Shown here piece by piece: positions 1 through 8,211 of a DNA stretch of 11,153 nt (position 1 is the stretch's first letter; every line of letters begins with the position of its first letter). A program made the position numbers and the translations under genes. The stretch lies in NCBI GenBank assembly GCA_910583685.1, contig CAJTXY010000037.1:1-11153 (forward strand). Direction: 5' to 3'. The notes below the pieces were generated by a model that was not told where the DNA came from, did no database searches, and saw nothing but the letters and a program-made list of their open reading frames with translations. The DNA comes from an uncultured Bacilli bacterium (GTDB lineage Bacteria > Bacillota_I > Bacilli_A > RF39 > UBA660).

Positions 1-1
1 A

Positions 2-1903
2 GAATACATTATAAAATATCTAATTACAGATCAGGACGGAAATACAGCAAGTATTGTAAGAAGAGTGATGGTAGAGGGAGAAAAGAGCTATCAAGTAATT
101 TATAATTATAGCAGTAATGGAGGAACTAGTAGTACCAAAGAGATAGAAAGGGTCACAAAAGGAAAAGAAGTTGACTTAAGTGTCGTTGCTACCAAAGAGG
201 GTTGGACCTTTGTAGGTTGGAATACAGAAAAAGATGCCACAGTAGGATTAAGTAGCCTTCTAATAGAAGAAGATGTTACCTTATATGCTATTTATAAGAA
301 AGAGAAGATTACAAGAGTAGTAAACTTCAATGCCAATGGGAATACAGTGGCTGCAACAAGTAAAAGTTGTGAGATAGCAGAAGCATACAATAATGAGGTC
401 CAAGCGACAAGTTGTTCTGTTACAACACCAGTAATTACAGCCCCAACATCAACACCAACAATAGTAGGTTATAACCAAACAGCAAGTGCTACTTCCGCAC
501 AAGTAGGAAGCAATACGACATTAACAGTCGATGCTACGAACAATGGAAAAACCTATTATGCAATTACTAGAAAAGACGGAAAGACATATACCATTACTTT
601 CAATAAAAATGGAGCAGCAAGTCAAACTGATACCAGTGGTAATGCCTCAACTGCTGCCACAGTAACAAGAAGTTGTACAATTGCCGCAGTCTATAATGGG
701 GCAGCCCAAGCGACAACCTGTAGTATTACTACTCCCATAATTGTAGCTAGTGCAAATACACCAACAATAATAGGATATTCCTCATCAGCAGAAAGCCATA
801 GTGGTGGCTTGAGCCAGGGTACTACCATATCAATAAATACAAATGCAACATTTTATGCTCAAACAATGAAGTCGGCAGTGACAAGGACAGTTAGCTATGT
901 CCAAACAGCAGGAACAAGTGCAATAGGAAAAACTGCAGATTCCTGTGGTATAGCAGCAACCTATAATGGAGCAGCTCAAGGTACAACCTGCAATGTAGCT
1001 TTACCATCGTTATCAGCATCTGGTGGCTATATTGTTCGCGGATGGAGTACCTCTAGTACAGATGTTAATGGCCTATCAGCAGGAACGGTAATTTCTCTGA
1101 ATCAAAATATGACATATTATTCTATTTGCAGGCCGGATGCCTACGTATTATACTCATCAAATGTGGAAGGTCTTGGCTGGCAATCTTATGTGGCAAATGG
1201 AGCAACATCAGGAACCGAAAATCAAGCTAAAATGATTTACTATGTAAGAATGTATTTATCTAATAATACAGGGATAGCTGGCGGTATTACATACTCCGTT
1301 CATAGCCAGACTGCAGGTTGGCAATCTTTTGCTAGTGATGGTGCACAAACAGGTACTGCCGGAAAAAGAATAGAGGCTATAAAAATTCAATTGACTGGAG
1401 ATCTTGCACAGTACTATGATATCTATTATAGAGCACACGTACAATCATTTGGCTGGTTAGATTGGGCCCAAAATGGTTCCATCGCAGGTAGTTATGGTTT
1501 AGAAAAGCGTATGGAGGCATATCAAGTAGTAATGGTTCATAAAGGAGCAGCAGCACCAGGTCCTACAGCCAATCCCTATAAGACAAGTGATTATACCTTA
1601 AAAATCTCATCAAGTAAATCGGGCGGTAATTTTCAAACCTGTGTCGGACATTGGTTTGAAAACAAGTTTCAATTTAATATTACTGCAACTGGTTATGCAG
1701 TGACATCAGGAAGATTATGTTTTGCATCAGACGGGGCAACTGTTTCATCATATTGTTCTAGTTATGCTAATAATGCCAGTACTGGAGCAGGGGATGCTTG
1801 CTTTAACAGTGCTACCAGTTGGTCATTTTATCGTAGTGGGTATTGTGCATATGCTTATGTCTGCAATAAGGCCAGTAAATGTACAGCAAAATACCAATGC
1901 TAG
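2..1903 (+). CDS. Large secreted/surface repeat protein, 5'-truncated by the window edge (Ig-like, InlB-type and ChW-like repeats)
   Basis: The reading frame is already open at base 2, so the N-terminus and any signal peptide lie outside the window; 633 residues are visible. The first ~25 residues read like the end of a DUF5011-type bacterial Ig-like domain (TDQDGNTA then RRVMV). Residues ~29-100 match an InlB B-repeat/Listeria-Bacteroides repeat (GWTFVGWNTE, then TLYAIYKK). Three imperfect ~90-residue repeats follow, each opening with two cysteines in the pattern SCxIAxxYNxxxQxTxC, near 122, 224 and 314. Residues ~378-516 hold three ChW-like repeats (GWQSY, GWQSF, GWLDW, each with an NG/DG and a G(T/S) step). 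The last ~105 residues form a glycine/serine-rich module with eight cysteines, the final one being the last residue. No LPXTG motif is visible. A role in adhesion or surface binding is inferred from domain types only. The stop is TAG, and the next gene starts 11 bp later, so the two are probably cotranscribed. Confidence 0.85.
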   Translation, partial: EYIIKYLITDQDGNTASIVRRVMVEGEKSYQVIYNYSSNGGTSSTKEIERVTKGKEVDLSVVATKEGWTFVGWNTEKDATVGLSSLLIEEDVTLYAIYKKEKITRVVNFNANGNTVAATSKSCEIAEAYNNEVQATSCSVTTPVITAPTSTPTIVGYNQTASATSAQVGSNTTLTVDATNNGKTYYAITRKDGKTYTITFNKNGAASQTDTSGNASTAATVTRSCTIAAVYNGAAQATTCSITTPIIVASANTPTIIGYSSSAESHSGGLSQGTTISINTNATFYAQTMKSAVTRTVSYVQTAGTSAIGKTADSCGIAATYNGAAQGTTCNVALPSLSASGGYIVRGWSTSSTDVNGLSAGTVISLNQNMTYYSICRPDAYVLYSSNVEGLGWQSYVANGATSGTENQAKMIYYVRMYLSNNTGIAGGITYSVHSQTAGWQSFASDGAQTGTAGKRIEAIKIQLTGDLAQYYDIYYRAHVQSFGWLDWAQNGSIAGSYGLEKRMEAYQVVMVHKGAAAPGPTANPYKTSDYTLKISSSKSGGNFQTCVGHWFENKFQFNITATGYAVTSGRLCFASDGATVSSYCSSYANNASTGAGDACFNSATSWSFYRSGYCAYAYVCNKASKCTAKYQC

Positions 1904-1914
1904 AAAGGAGTAGT

Positions 1915-2691
1915 ATGAAAAAATACATCACAATTATACTAGCTATAGTGATTGCTATAGTAATCTTCTTCTATAGTACGAATTTAGATGAAAAAAAAGC
2001 AAATATAGAGTTGAAAACAAAAAAAGAAATTACAACACTAATAGAAGATGTTTTTACAAAACAAAATATTACGCGAAAGGAACTAGAAGACCAGATAGAA
2101 ATGCCAATTAGTAATCAACTGTTTACCCTAGGTAAAGAGGCATACATTGCAGAACACCCAGACTCTTCTAGTGAACAAAAATATAATCTAACTGCATATA
2201 TAAAGAAACAGCAAAAATATCAGAAAAGAATTGAAAAGGAATTTTTGAAAACGTTTCATTATACAGTTGACAAAAAGGAGCGAAAAGAAGATACCATCAT
2301 AAACCATATTCGTATTGTTACCTTTTACTATGGTCTATACTCGTCTGATTTAAATATGCTCTTATCATGGGCAATGAATGAAAAAAATATAAATAGTATG
2401 CATCTAGAACGTAGTGAAAAATTGCAAATAGAAGTTTACAAATTAAAAGTTTTAGCGATGGAAGTGTTAGATAATCATTTTGAAACCTATCAGAACAAAA
2501 TAAATGAAGTAGTGGAAATGCAAATGATCTATAAAAATGGCCTTCCAAATAGTAGAGATGAGGTATTCTCTTTGTTTTGTAATGTAAATGGCCTAACCTA
2601 TCCTAATGCAGATTTTAGTAATTCCGAAAGCAAGAAAAAGCAAGAGGAAAGATTAAAAAACTATCAGGCAGAATTAAAAGATAGAATATAA
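1915..2691 (+). CDS. Membrane-anchored extracytoplasmic protein of unknown function
   Basis: This encodes 258 residues. The start is the ATG at 1915, chosen because AAAGGAG (1904-1910) lies just upstream; an in-frame ATG at 1879 is embedded in the end of the preceding gene and lacks such a site. The N-terminus has two lysines and then a hydrophobic stretch (about residues 4-21), reading as an uncleaved signal anchor with the rest outside the membrane. The remainder is rich in Lys and Glu and looks mostly helical, with possible coiled coil near the C-terminus. I do not recognise a family. Because it lies 11 bp after the surface-protein gene, it may help secrete, anchor or fold that protein, but this rests on position alone. 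No clear terminator follows; the 12-bp palindrome at 2712-2723 is too weak to count as one. Confidence 0.8.
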   Translation: MKKYITIILAIVIAIVIFFYSTNLDEKKANIELKTKKEITTLIEDVFTKQNITRKELEDQIEMPISNQLFTLGKEAYIAEHPDSSSEQKYNLTAYIKKQQKYQKRIEKEFLKTFHYTVDKKERKEDTIINHIRIVTFYYGLYSSDLNMLLSWAMNEKNINSMHLERSEKLQIEVYKLKVLAMEVLDNHFETYQNKINEVVEMQMIYKNGLPNSRDEVFSLFCNVNGLTYPNADFSNSESKKKQEERLKNYQAELKDRI

Positions 2692-2760
2692 AAAGTGCCA
2701 GAATTATATTGAAAAAGCTTTTTATCTGTGTTAGTTTACTAATAAGGGGAGAGTGAGGTT

Positions 2761-4170
2761 ATGTTAAAATACTATAAAAATACCGTTTTATATAATGAAA
2801 ATATTGATTCCCATCTAGGAATTATAACAGGATGGAAAAAACCAAACTTAATTCGAGATCACATAACAAAAGAAAATAGGAATAAAGTGAAAACAATAGG
2901 GACACTATACACAAAAAATGGAATAAATTATATTATTGCAAACCTATTTTTGAATCCAGATATTTCGCATTTGATATTATTAGAGGACTCAGACATTGAT
3001 AATACAATGAGTGAAAGTATTGCTGCTTTTTTATCATTTCTAGAAAATGAAGAAATTTGTTTTCAGGAAAAGTTTCATTATGACCAGAATTTAATTTATG
3101 AGTTTTGCAGTTATTTTAAGAATCATATTTCAGTTATTCCAAGTAGAGAGTTGAATGCAGAAATTAATAGAGTTTCCGCTATGCCAGAGAATTATTGGAG
3201 AAGACAACCATTAGAATTAGAACCTTTAAAAATAGAAAACACTACAAGTCTGGCAAGTGAAAAACAAGGTTTTATGGTACGAGCAAATACAGTAAAGGAA
3301 GCGTGGATGCGTAGTTTAAAACTAATCGGAACATACGGAAATTGCAAACATTCTGATTATGATGAAGAACAATTGGAACTTATTAACTTATCGATTATTG
3401 TAAAAAATGAAGATTTAGAAAATCCTTCAATGCTTGGAACTTTGGAAATTACAAAAGAAGAATTGGATTTTTATGAACAAAGTTTATTATCGAAGGAAAA
3501 GGCTGTTGATGTAAAATATACCTATGGCAACAGATTTCGAAACTTTGCTGGGGAGATAGACCAGTTAGAATATATGGAAAAAACACTAAAAGAAACACCA
3601 TATTCACGTCGGGCTATTGCATTGCTTTGGGATCCGTTGTTAGAATGTAATAATAATGAGGGACCTTGCATCAATCTATACCAGGCAATTATTCAAGAAA
3701 ATTCTCTTTATATGACCGCTTATTTCCGCTCAAACGATATATATAATGCATATCCTAGAAACATTTATGGCATTTTAAAAATCCAAGATGAACTATGCAA
3801 AAGACTAAATTTAGAAAAAGGATATGTCAATACAATTGCAGGATCTAGTCATATATATGAACGGAATTTTGGAGATTTAAAAGCATTTGTAGAAGGAAAT
3901 ATTCTATTTTGCGAAGAAGATGAGCGAGGATATTTCTTTATTGAAACAGATGAAAAGGGTATACAGGTATCATTCTATAATAAAGAAGGCATTCAACAAA
4001 AACAATTTTGTGGTTCCAGTGCTAATAGTCTTAGAGATGCTTGTTGTTTTTATACCAGTAATATAGAACACGCCTTCTATTTAGGATCAGAAATACAAAA
4101 AGCAGAAATTGCTTATAAAAATGGTATACCTTATACACAAGATAAAGATTTAGTATTAATAAAAAAATAA
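2761..4170 (+). CDS. Thymidylate synthase superfamily protein, archaeal-like type, with MtrA-like N-terminus and DUF4346-like C-terminus
   Basis: This 469-residue protein probably methylates or hydroxymethylates dUMP using a folate-type one-carbon donor, as in dTMP synthesis. The TS core spans about 250-375 and keeps the usual substrate residues: SRR at 282-284, the catalytic-type Cys303 in a PC pair, RSND at 323-326, Asn334 (the position that favours uracil over cytosine in TS enzymes) and HIY at 364-366. The wording FRSND...YP.N.YG...HIYER resembles the methanogen/archaeal branch rather than bacterial ThyA. Residues ~19-75 (GWKKP, TIGTLYTKNGINYIIAN) resemble the MtrA-like region attached to some archaeal TS proteins. 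The C-terminus (HAFYLG, KAEIA, YTQD at about 437-461) resembles DUF4346. The start is ATG 2761 with an AAGGGGAG site at 2744-2751. A terminator follows directly. The family call comes from motif recognition; true TS activity rather than a related modification is inferred. Confidence 0.75.
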   Translation: MLKYYKNTVLYNENIDSHLGIITGWKKPNLIRDHITKENRNKVKTIGTLYTKNGINYIIANLFLNPDISHLILLEDSDIDNTMSESIAAFLSFLENEEICFQEKFHYDQNLIYEFCSYFKNHISVIPSRELNAEINRVSAMPENYWRRQPLELEPLKIENTTSLASEKQGFMVRANTVKEAWMRSLKLIGTYGNCKHSDYDEEQLELINLSIIVKNEDLENPSMLGTLEITKEELDFYEQSLLSKEKAVDVKYTYGNRFRNFAGEIDQLEYMEKTLKETPYSRRAIALLWDPLLECNNNEGPCINLYQAIIQENSLYMTAYFRSNDIYNAYPRNIYGILKIQDELCKRLNLEKGYVNTIAGSSHIYERNFGDLKAFVEGNILFCEEDERGYFFIETDEKGIQVSFYNKEGIQQKQFCGSSANSLRDACCFYTSNIEHAFYLGSEIQKAEIAYKNGIPYTQDKDLVLIKK

Positions 4171-4174
4171 TAAG

Positions 4175-4207
4175 AGGAAAATCGGAAGGAAAAGATTTTC
4201 TTTTTTT
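4175..4207 (+). terminator. Rho-independent terminator after the TS-like gene
   Basis: The stem GAAAATC (4177-4183) pairs with GATTTTC (4194-4200) around a 10-base loop and is followed by seven Ts (4201-4207). It lies 6 bases after the TAA stop at 4168-4170 and separates this gene from the division cluster. Confidence 0.8.
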
Positions 4208-4264
4208 ATGTGTAAATTTTTGTAAAACTGTCGAAAAAAACACTTGAAAAAATAGAAAACTTTC

Positions 4265-4293
4265 TTTACAAAATAAAAGGATTATAGTAATAT
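4265..4293 (+). promoter_or_regulatory. Predicted promoter of the mraZ-rsmH-ftsL-pbpB operon
   Basis: TTTACA (4265-4270) and TAATAT (4288-4293) are separated by 17 bp, a good sigma-A layout. Transcription would begin near 4300, just before the three GTGG boxes and about 40 bases upstream of the mraZ ATG. A nearby inverted repeat (a TTTTGTAAA around 4218-4226 against TTTACAAAA at 4265-4273) overlaps the -35 element and could matter for control. Confidence 0.6.
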
Positions 4294-4303
4294 GAAAATA
4301 AGC

Positions 4304-4328
4304 AGTGGTTGATTGTGGTGAAAAGTGG
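4304..4328 (+). promoter_or_regulatory. MraZ-binding boxes: three GTGG direct repeats at 10-bp spacing
   Basis: GTGG occurs at 4305-4308, 4315-4318 and 4325-4328, exactly one helical turn apart, between the predicted promoter and the mraZ start. MraZ is a known ring-shaped DNA-binding regulator of its own operon that recognises tandem short G-rich repeats (TGGGN with 5-nt spacers in E. coli, related GTG-containing repeats in other bacteria). This cluster fits that site and implies autoregulation of the operon. The third box merges with the G-rich Shine-Dalgarno region (4325-4331), so MraZ occupancy and ribosome binding share bases. Confidence 0.75.
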
Positions 4329-4337
4329 GGGATTTCT

Positions 4338-4772
4338 ATGTTTATGGGAGAATATCATCACTCGATTGATGATAAAGGAAGATTAATTATTCCTGCTAAG
4401 TTTCGAGAAGGCTTAGGAGAAAAATTTATTATTACAAGAGGAATTGAAAATTGCCTTTTTGTATACTCAGAACAAGATTTTAAGAAGATAGTAAATAAAC
4501 TAGAAACCCTTCCTTTCACAAAGAAAGATGCTCGACAATTTATGAGATTCTTTCTATCAGGCGCTAGTGAAGCAGAATTCGATAAACAAGGTCGTATTCA
4601 TATTACCTCCCCATTAATCTCTTATGCCGAATTAGAAAAAGAATGTATCATAATCGGTAGTGGAGACCGGCTAGAAATATGGTCTAGCAAGGCTTGGAAC
4701 GACTTCTTCGACTCTGCAAAAGACAACATGTCCGATATAGCCGAAAATCTGTTTGATGGAGTTGATCTATAA
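4338..4772 (+). CDS. mraZ: MraZ, transcriptional regulator of the division/cell wall cluster
   Basis: This encodes 144 residues, the usual MraZ length. The protein opens with the typical MFMGEYHHSIDDKGRLIIPAKFR and contains the second AbrB-like half with DKQGRIHI near residue 80, giving the paired DxKGR motifs that define the family. The ATG at 4338 is chosen because the MraZ family begins at this point; an in-frame GTG at 4305 would add 11 residues encoded by the operator and lacks a ribosome binding site. MraZ acts in the cytoplasm as a ring-shaped oligomer binding its own promoter region. Its stop TAA overlaps the rsmH ATG by one base, showing translational coupling. Confidence 0.96.
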   Translation: MFMGEYHHSIDDKGRLIIPAKFREGLGEKFIITRGIENCLFVYSEQDFKKIVNKLETLPFTKKDARQFMRFFLSGASEAEFDKQGRIHITSPLISYAELEKECIIIGSGDRLEIWSSKAWNDFFDSAKDNMSDIAENLFDGVDL

Positions 4773-5698
4773 TGAAACATATTAGTGTATTACTAAATGA
4801 ATCAATAGATTCACTCGCATTAAAAGAAAATTCTGTTATTGTAGATGCCACATTAGGCTATGGAGGACACAGTTCAAACATCTTGGCTAGAATAAAAGAG
4901 GGGTTTTTATTCGCCTTTGACCAAGATGGTGAAGCAATTATCGCAAGTACCAATCGCCTAAAAAAGATTGGTACTAACTTCACCATTGTAAAAAGTAACT
5001 TTTGTTATATGAAAGAAAAACTAAATGAATTAGGCATACAACAAGTAGATGGAGTTTTATTTGATCTTGGAGTCTCTAGTCCACAATTAGATGAGGCACA
5101 TAGAGGATTTAGTTTTCACGAAGATGCACCACTAGATATGAGAATGGACACTACAGTACCATTTTCTGCCTATCATATTGTTAATCAATATGACAAAAAA
5201 GATTTAGCCCGCATTTTTAAAGATTATGGAGAAAGTGAATTTGCAAATAATATCGCAAAACACATTGTAACTTATCGAAATACAAAAAAGATAGAAACAA
5301 CATTGGAACTAGTAGAAATCATCAAAAATGCAGTACCAATGAAAAAAAGGCTTCATAAACATCCAGCGCGGCAAATCTTTCAAGCCTTAAGAATTGAAAC
5401 AAATCACGAACTAGAAGTAATAAAACCTGCATTAGAACAAGCATTATCAATGTTAAAAGTAGGAGGAAGGGTAGCAGTTATTACTTTTCACTCACTAGAA
5501 GATAGAATTGTAAAGAATTATTTCAAGGAAATAACAAAAATAGATGACAAAGTAAAAGGACTACCTAATATACCAGAAGAATATCTACCAGATTTTAAAC
5601 TAGTCTACAATAAAGCCCTAACAGCAAGTAAAGAAGAACTACTAGAAAATCCAAGGGCCAGAAGTGCTAAACTTCGAGTAATTGAAAGAGTAAAATAA
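4772..5698 (+). CDS. rsmH: RsmH (MraW), 16S rRNA N4-methyltransferase acting on C1402
   Basis: This encodes 308 residues, normal for the family. RsmH uses S-adenosylmethionine to methylate N4 of cytidine 1402 in the decoding centre of 16S rRNA. Visible family motifs are the SAM-binding VDATLGYGGHS at 24-34, FDQDGEA at about 49-55, LFDLGVSSPQLD at 96-107 with RGFSF and DMRMD just after, HPARQIFQALRIETN at 197-211, GGRVAVITFHSLEDR at 231-245, and the C-terminal NPRARSAKLRV. Nothing catalytic appears to be missing. It overlaps mraZ by one base and is followed 15 bp later by the ftsL-like gene, so it lies within the mraZ operon. Confidence 0.97.
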   Translation: MKHISVLLNESIDSLALKENSVIVDATLGYGGHSSNILARIKEGFLFAFDQDGEAIIASTNRLKKIGTNFTIVKSNFCYMKEKLNELGIQQVDGVLFDLGVSSPQLDEAHRGFSFHEDAPLDMRMDTTVPFSAYHIVNQYDKKDLARIFKDYGESEFANNIAKHIVTYRNTKKIETTLELVEIIKNAVPMKKRLHKHPARQIFQALRIETNHELEVIKPALEQALSMLKVGGRVAVITFHSLEDRIVKNYFKEITKIDDKVKGLPNIPEEYLPDFKLVYNKALTASKEELLENPRARSAKLRVIERVK

Positions 5699-5713
5699 GA
5701 AAGAGGGATTGCA

Positions 5714-6007
5714 ATGAGAAAAGTAAAAAAACGACTTAAAATGTCCAAATTTGAAAAACTATTATATACACTAGCTATTTTTCTATTGCTAATTGCACCA
5801 ATTTCTATTGTCTTTTCAAAAGCAACACTAGCTAAAATCAATTTTGATGTTGAAAAACAGAAAAAATTAATTGAACAGCAGTCCAAAAAAAATGAAAGCC
5901 TAGCAATGACAATTAATGAACTAGCATCCCTTACCAAAATACAAGAAGTTGCGAAAGATCAGGGATTAAGTTATAATAATAGTAATATAAAAACAATTGA
6001 TAAATAA
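5714..6007 (+). CDS. ftsL: FtsL-like cell division protein
   Basis: This encodes a 97-residue bitopic membrane protein with a basic cytoplasmic tail (residues 1-15), one membrane segment (about 19-39) and an extracellular helical, coiled-coil-prone part (about 40-80) rich in Lys, Glu and Gln. FtsL family members are poorly conserved in sequence; the size, topology and position between rsmH and a septal PBP are diagnostic. FtsL works with DivIC/FtsB and DivIB/FtsQ at the septum to activate the septal peptidoglycan synthase, here most likely the product of the next gene. AGAGGG (5702-5707) precedes the ATG by 6 bases. The gene name rests mainly on context. Confidence 0.8.
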   Translation: MRKVKKRLKMSKFEKLLYTLAIFLLLIAPISIVFSKATLAKINFDVEKQKKLIEQQSKKNESLAMTINELASLTKIQEVAKDQGLSYNNSNIKTIDK

Positions 6008-6025
6008 CTGTAGGATGTGAGAATT

Positions 6026-8200
6026 TTGGCGAAGAAGAAAATAAAAAAGAAGAGAAATAATGTAAGATATAGTACTATGATTATCATTATAGCTCTTTTT
6101 TGTTTTCTTTTAATGATAGGAAGGCTTTTAGAATTAGGGCTCTCTTCAACAATTGATGGAACAAACCTAAAACAACTTGCGAGCAAAAGAACAACAAAGA
6201 CAGAAATACTAACAGCCAAAAGAGGAACGATCTATTCTGCTAATAAAGACGTATTAGCACAAAATGTATCTTCATATAAACTAATTGCTTATCTTTCTGA
6301 AAAAAGAACAGAAAATAAGAAAAAGCCACAGCATGTAGTAGACAAGGAAAAAACAGCAAAAGAACTCGCTCCAATTTTAGAAATGGAAGAAGCAGAAATT
6401 TTAAAGTATTTGAGTAAAGAAAATGTTTATCAAACAGAATTTGGAAGCAGAGGCAAAGGCCTTACAGAACTCACCAAAAATAAAATAGAAGCCTTAAACT
6501 TACCAGGTTTAGATTTTATAGAAAGCTATCAGAGATATTACCCCAAAGGAGATTTTATGTCCTATACTTTAGGGTATGCCAAAAATAAAACCACTATCGA
6601 AAATAAAGAAGAAAAAGATACCATTATAGGAGAAATGGGCTTAGAATTATACTATGACAAAATCCTAAAGGGAGAAGATGGGTATGTAACTTATCAAAAG
6701 GATTTAAAGGGCTATAAGATTGCTGATACCAATGAAGTTCGAAAGGATGCTGTAGAAGGAAAAGATATCTATTTGACAATCGATAGTAATGTTCAATTTT
6801 TTGTAGAACAAGCACTGCACACAGCAAGTGAAGAATCAAGTTTTGATTGGTTTACAATGGTAGTAGCAGATGCTAAGACAGGAAAGATTTTAGCAATGTC
6901 GACATCCCCATCTTTTGATCCTAATAAACGTGATATGACAAGATATTTGGATCAAACGATCTCATCACCCTATGAGCCAGGTTCGACTATGAAAACGTTC
7001 ACTTATATGGCGGCTATGGAAAATGGTGTCTATGATGGAAATGAAACCTTTTATTCTGGAGTATATAAAACAGAAGATGGGACAGAAATCGGAGACTGGA
7101 ACCGTAATGGTTGGGGAACAATATCTCTAGATAGAGGTTATGCTCTTTCCAGTAATGTAGGTATTATTAATCTGATAAATAGGCATATGAATAGTGCAAT
7201 GTTAAGACAGTATTTTAGAAAATTGGGATTTGGTTCTAAAACAGGAGTATCTCTCCCTAATGAAGAAGGAGGAAAACTAGGCTTTAAATACGAAACAGAG
7301 GTTTACAATGCAGGATTTGGTCAGGGAATTACTACCACGCCAATGCAAAATATTCAAGCCTTAACTCCACTTACTAATGATGGCATATTGCTAAAGCCAT
7401 ATCTGGTAGAAAAAATAGTAGATCCTTCTAATGATAAGGTTATTTTTGAAGGAAAGAGAAAAGAAATCGAAAGAGTAGCCTCTACTTCTACGGTAGAGAA
7501 GATAAAGTCCTTAATGGATGATACTGTAAATGGTCAAGGAAATACTGGTTCAGGTTATAGAATGGAAGGCTATGGCCTAATTGGAAAAACTGGAACAGCT
7601 CAAATTGCTAATGAAAATGGCGGTGGGTATTTAAAGGGAGAAAATGATATTATTTCCTCTTTCTCAGGAATTTACCCGAAAGAAGATCCCAAAGTAATTA
7701 TTTATACCTCAGTAAAAAGACCTGCTGGTGGAAATCAAAGAGTAATTTGGAATGCAGTAAAGGGTTTAGTTGTAAATTTATCTAAATATTATGGATATGA
7801 GCCAATAGAAGAAAAAGGAGAGGAACTGATAGAGTATTATCTTTCATCTTATGCAAATAAAAAAGTAGATGAGGTAAAACAAGAACTTACAGCAAATGGT
7901 ATTTCTAATCAAATAATTATTGGATCAGGAAATAAAGTAATTAAACAATTTCCAACTAAGGAAACAAAAGTAACAAACAAAGATAAAGTATTTTTAATAA
8001 CAAATGATAATAATATTACAATACCAGATGTTACCAATCTATCAAGTAAAGAAGCAACATCATTATTAAAACTATTAGGCATAAAGGTCAAAACAGAGGG
8101 AAATGGCTACGTAACAACTCAAAGTATAGCAAGTGGTACCGCAATTACAGAAGGAATGGAAATAGTATTAACACTAAATCCAAAATTTAACATAGAATAA
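6026..8200 (+). CDS. pbpB: Septal class B penicillin-binding protein with two PASTA domains (PBP2B/FtsI type)
   Basis: The product is a D,D-transpeptidase that cross-links septal peptidoglycan on the outer face of the membrane. Numbered from the TTG at 6026 (724 residues): a basic tail (1-16), one membrane anchor (about 18-39), the PBP dimerisation region (about 60-230), and the transpeptidase with STMK at 320-323 (active serine 320), SSN at 375-377 and KTGT at 521-524. Two PASTA domains follow (about 610-660 and 664-721). All three catalytic motifs are intact. Start choice: AGGATGTGA (6012-6020) is a near-consensus Shine-Dalgarno 5 bases before TTG 6026, while the GTG at 6017 sits inside that site and would add only three residues. 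It follows ftsL by 18 bp, completes the mraZ operon, and is closed by a terminator. A SpoVD-like sporulation paralogue is less likely given the mraZ-rsmH-ftsL context. Confidence 0.93.
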   Translation: MAKKKIKKKRNNVRYSTMIIIIALFCFLLMIGRLLELGLSSTIDGTNLKQLASKRTTKTEILTAKRGTIYSANKDVLAQNVSSYKLIAYLSEKRTENKKKPQHVVDKEKTAKELAPILEMEEAEILKYLSKENVYQTEFGSRGKGLTELTKNKIEALNLPGLDFIESYQRYYPKGDFMSYTLGYAKNKTTIENKEEKDTIIGEMGLELYYDKILKGEDGYVTYQKDLKGYKIADTNEVRKDAVEGKDIYLTIDSNVQFFVEQALHTASEESSFDWFTMVVADAKTGKILAMSTSPSFDPNKRDMTRYLDQTISSPYEPGSTMKTFTYMAAMENGVYDGNETFYSGVYKTEDGTEIGDWNRNGWGTISLDRGYALSSNVGIINLINRHMNSAMLRQYFRKLGFGSKTGVSLPNEEGGKLGFKYETEVYNAGFGQGITTTPMQNIQALTPLTNDGILLKPYLVEKIVDPSNDKVIFEGKRKEIERVASTSTVEKIKSLMDDTVNGQGNTGSGYRMEGYGLIGKTGTAQIANENGGGYLKGENDIISSFSGIYPKEDPKVIIYTSVKRPAGGNQRVIWNAVKGLVVNLSKYYGYEPIEEKGEELIEYYLSSYANKKVDEVKQELTANGISNQIIIGSGNKVIKQFPTKETKVTNKDKVFLITNDNNITIPDVTNLSSKEATSLLKLLGIKVKTEGNGYVTTQSIASGTAITEGMEIVLTLNPKFNIE

Positions 8201-8211
8201 TGAAAGTTGAT

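Noticed and set aside
2712..2723. The palindrome AAAAAGCTTTTT as a terminator between 2691 and 2761
   Set aside because: There is no loop space and only two G-C pairs, and no T-run beyond the palindrome itself. It is expected by chance in AT-rich DNA. A TTGAAA...TAGTTT pair here is also too weak to call a promoter.
4305..4337. An upstream GTG start for mraZ adding 11 residues
   Set aside because: Those codons are the operator repeats, there is no ribosome binding site ahead of the GTG, and MraZ proteins begin at the MFMGEY segment.
5605..5937. A 110-codon minus-strand ORF opposite rsmH and ftsL
   Set aside because: It is a shadow of two well-supported + strand genes, with no ribosome binding site and no recognisable protein features.
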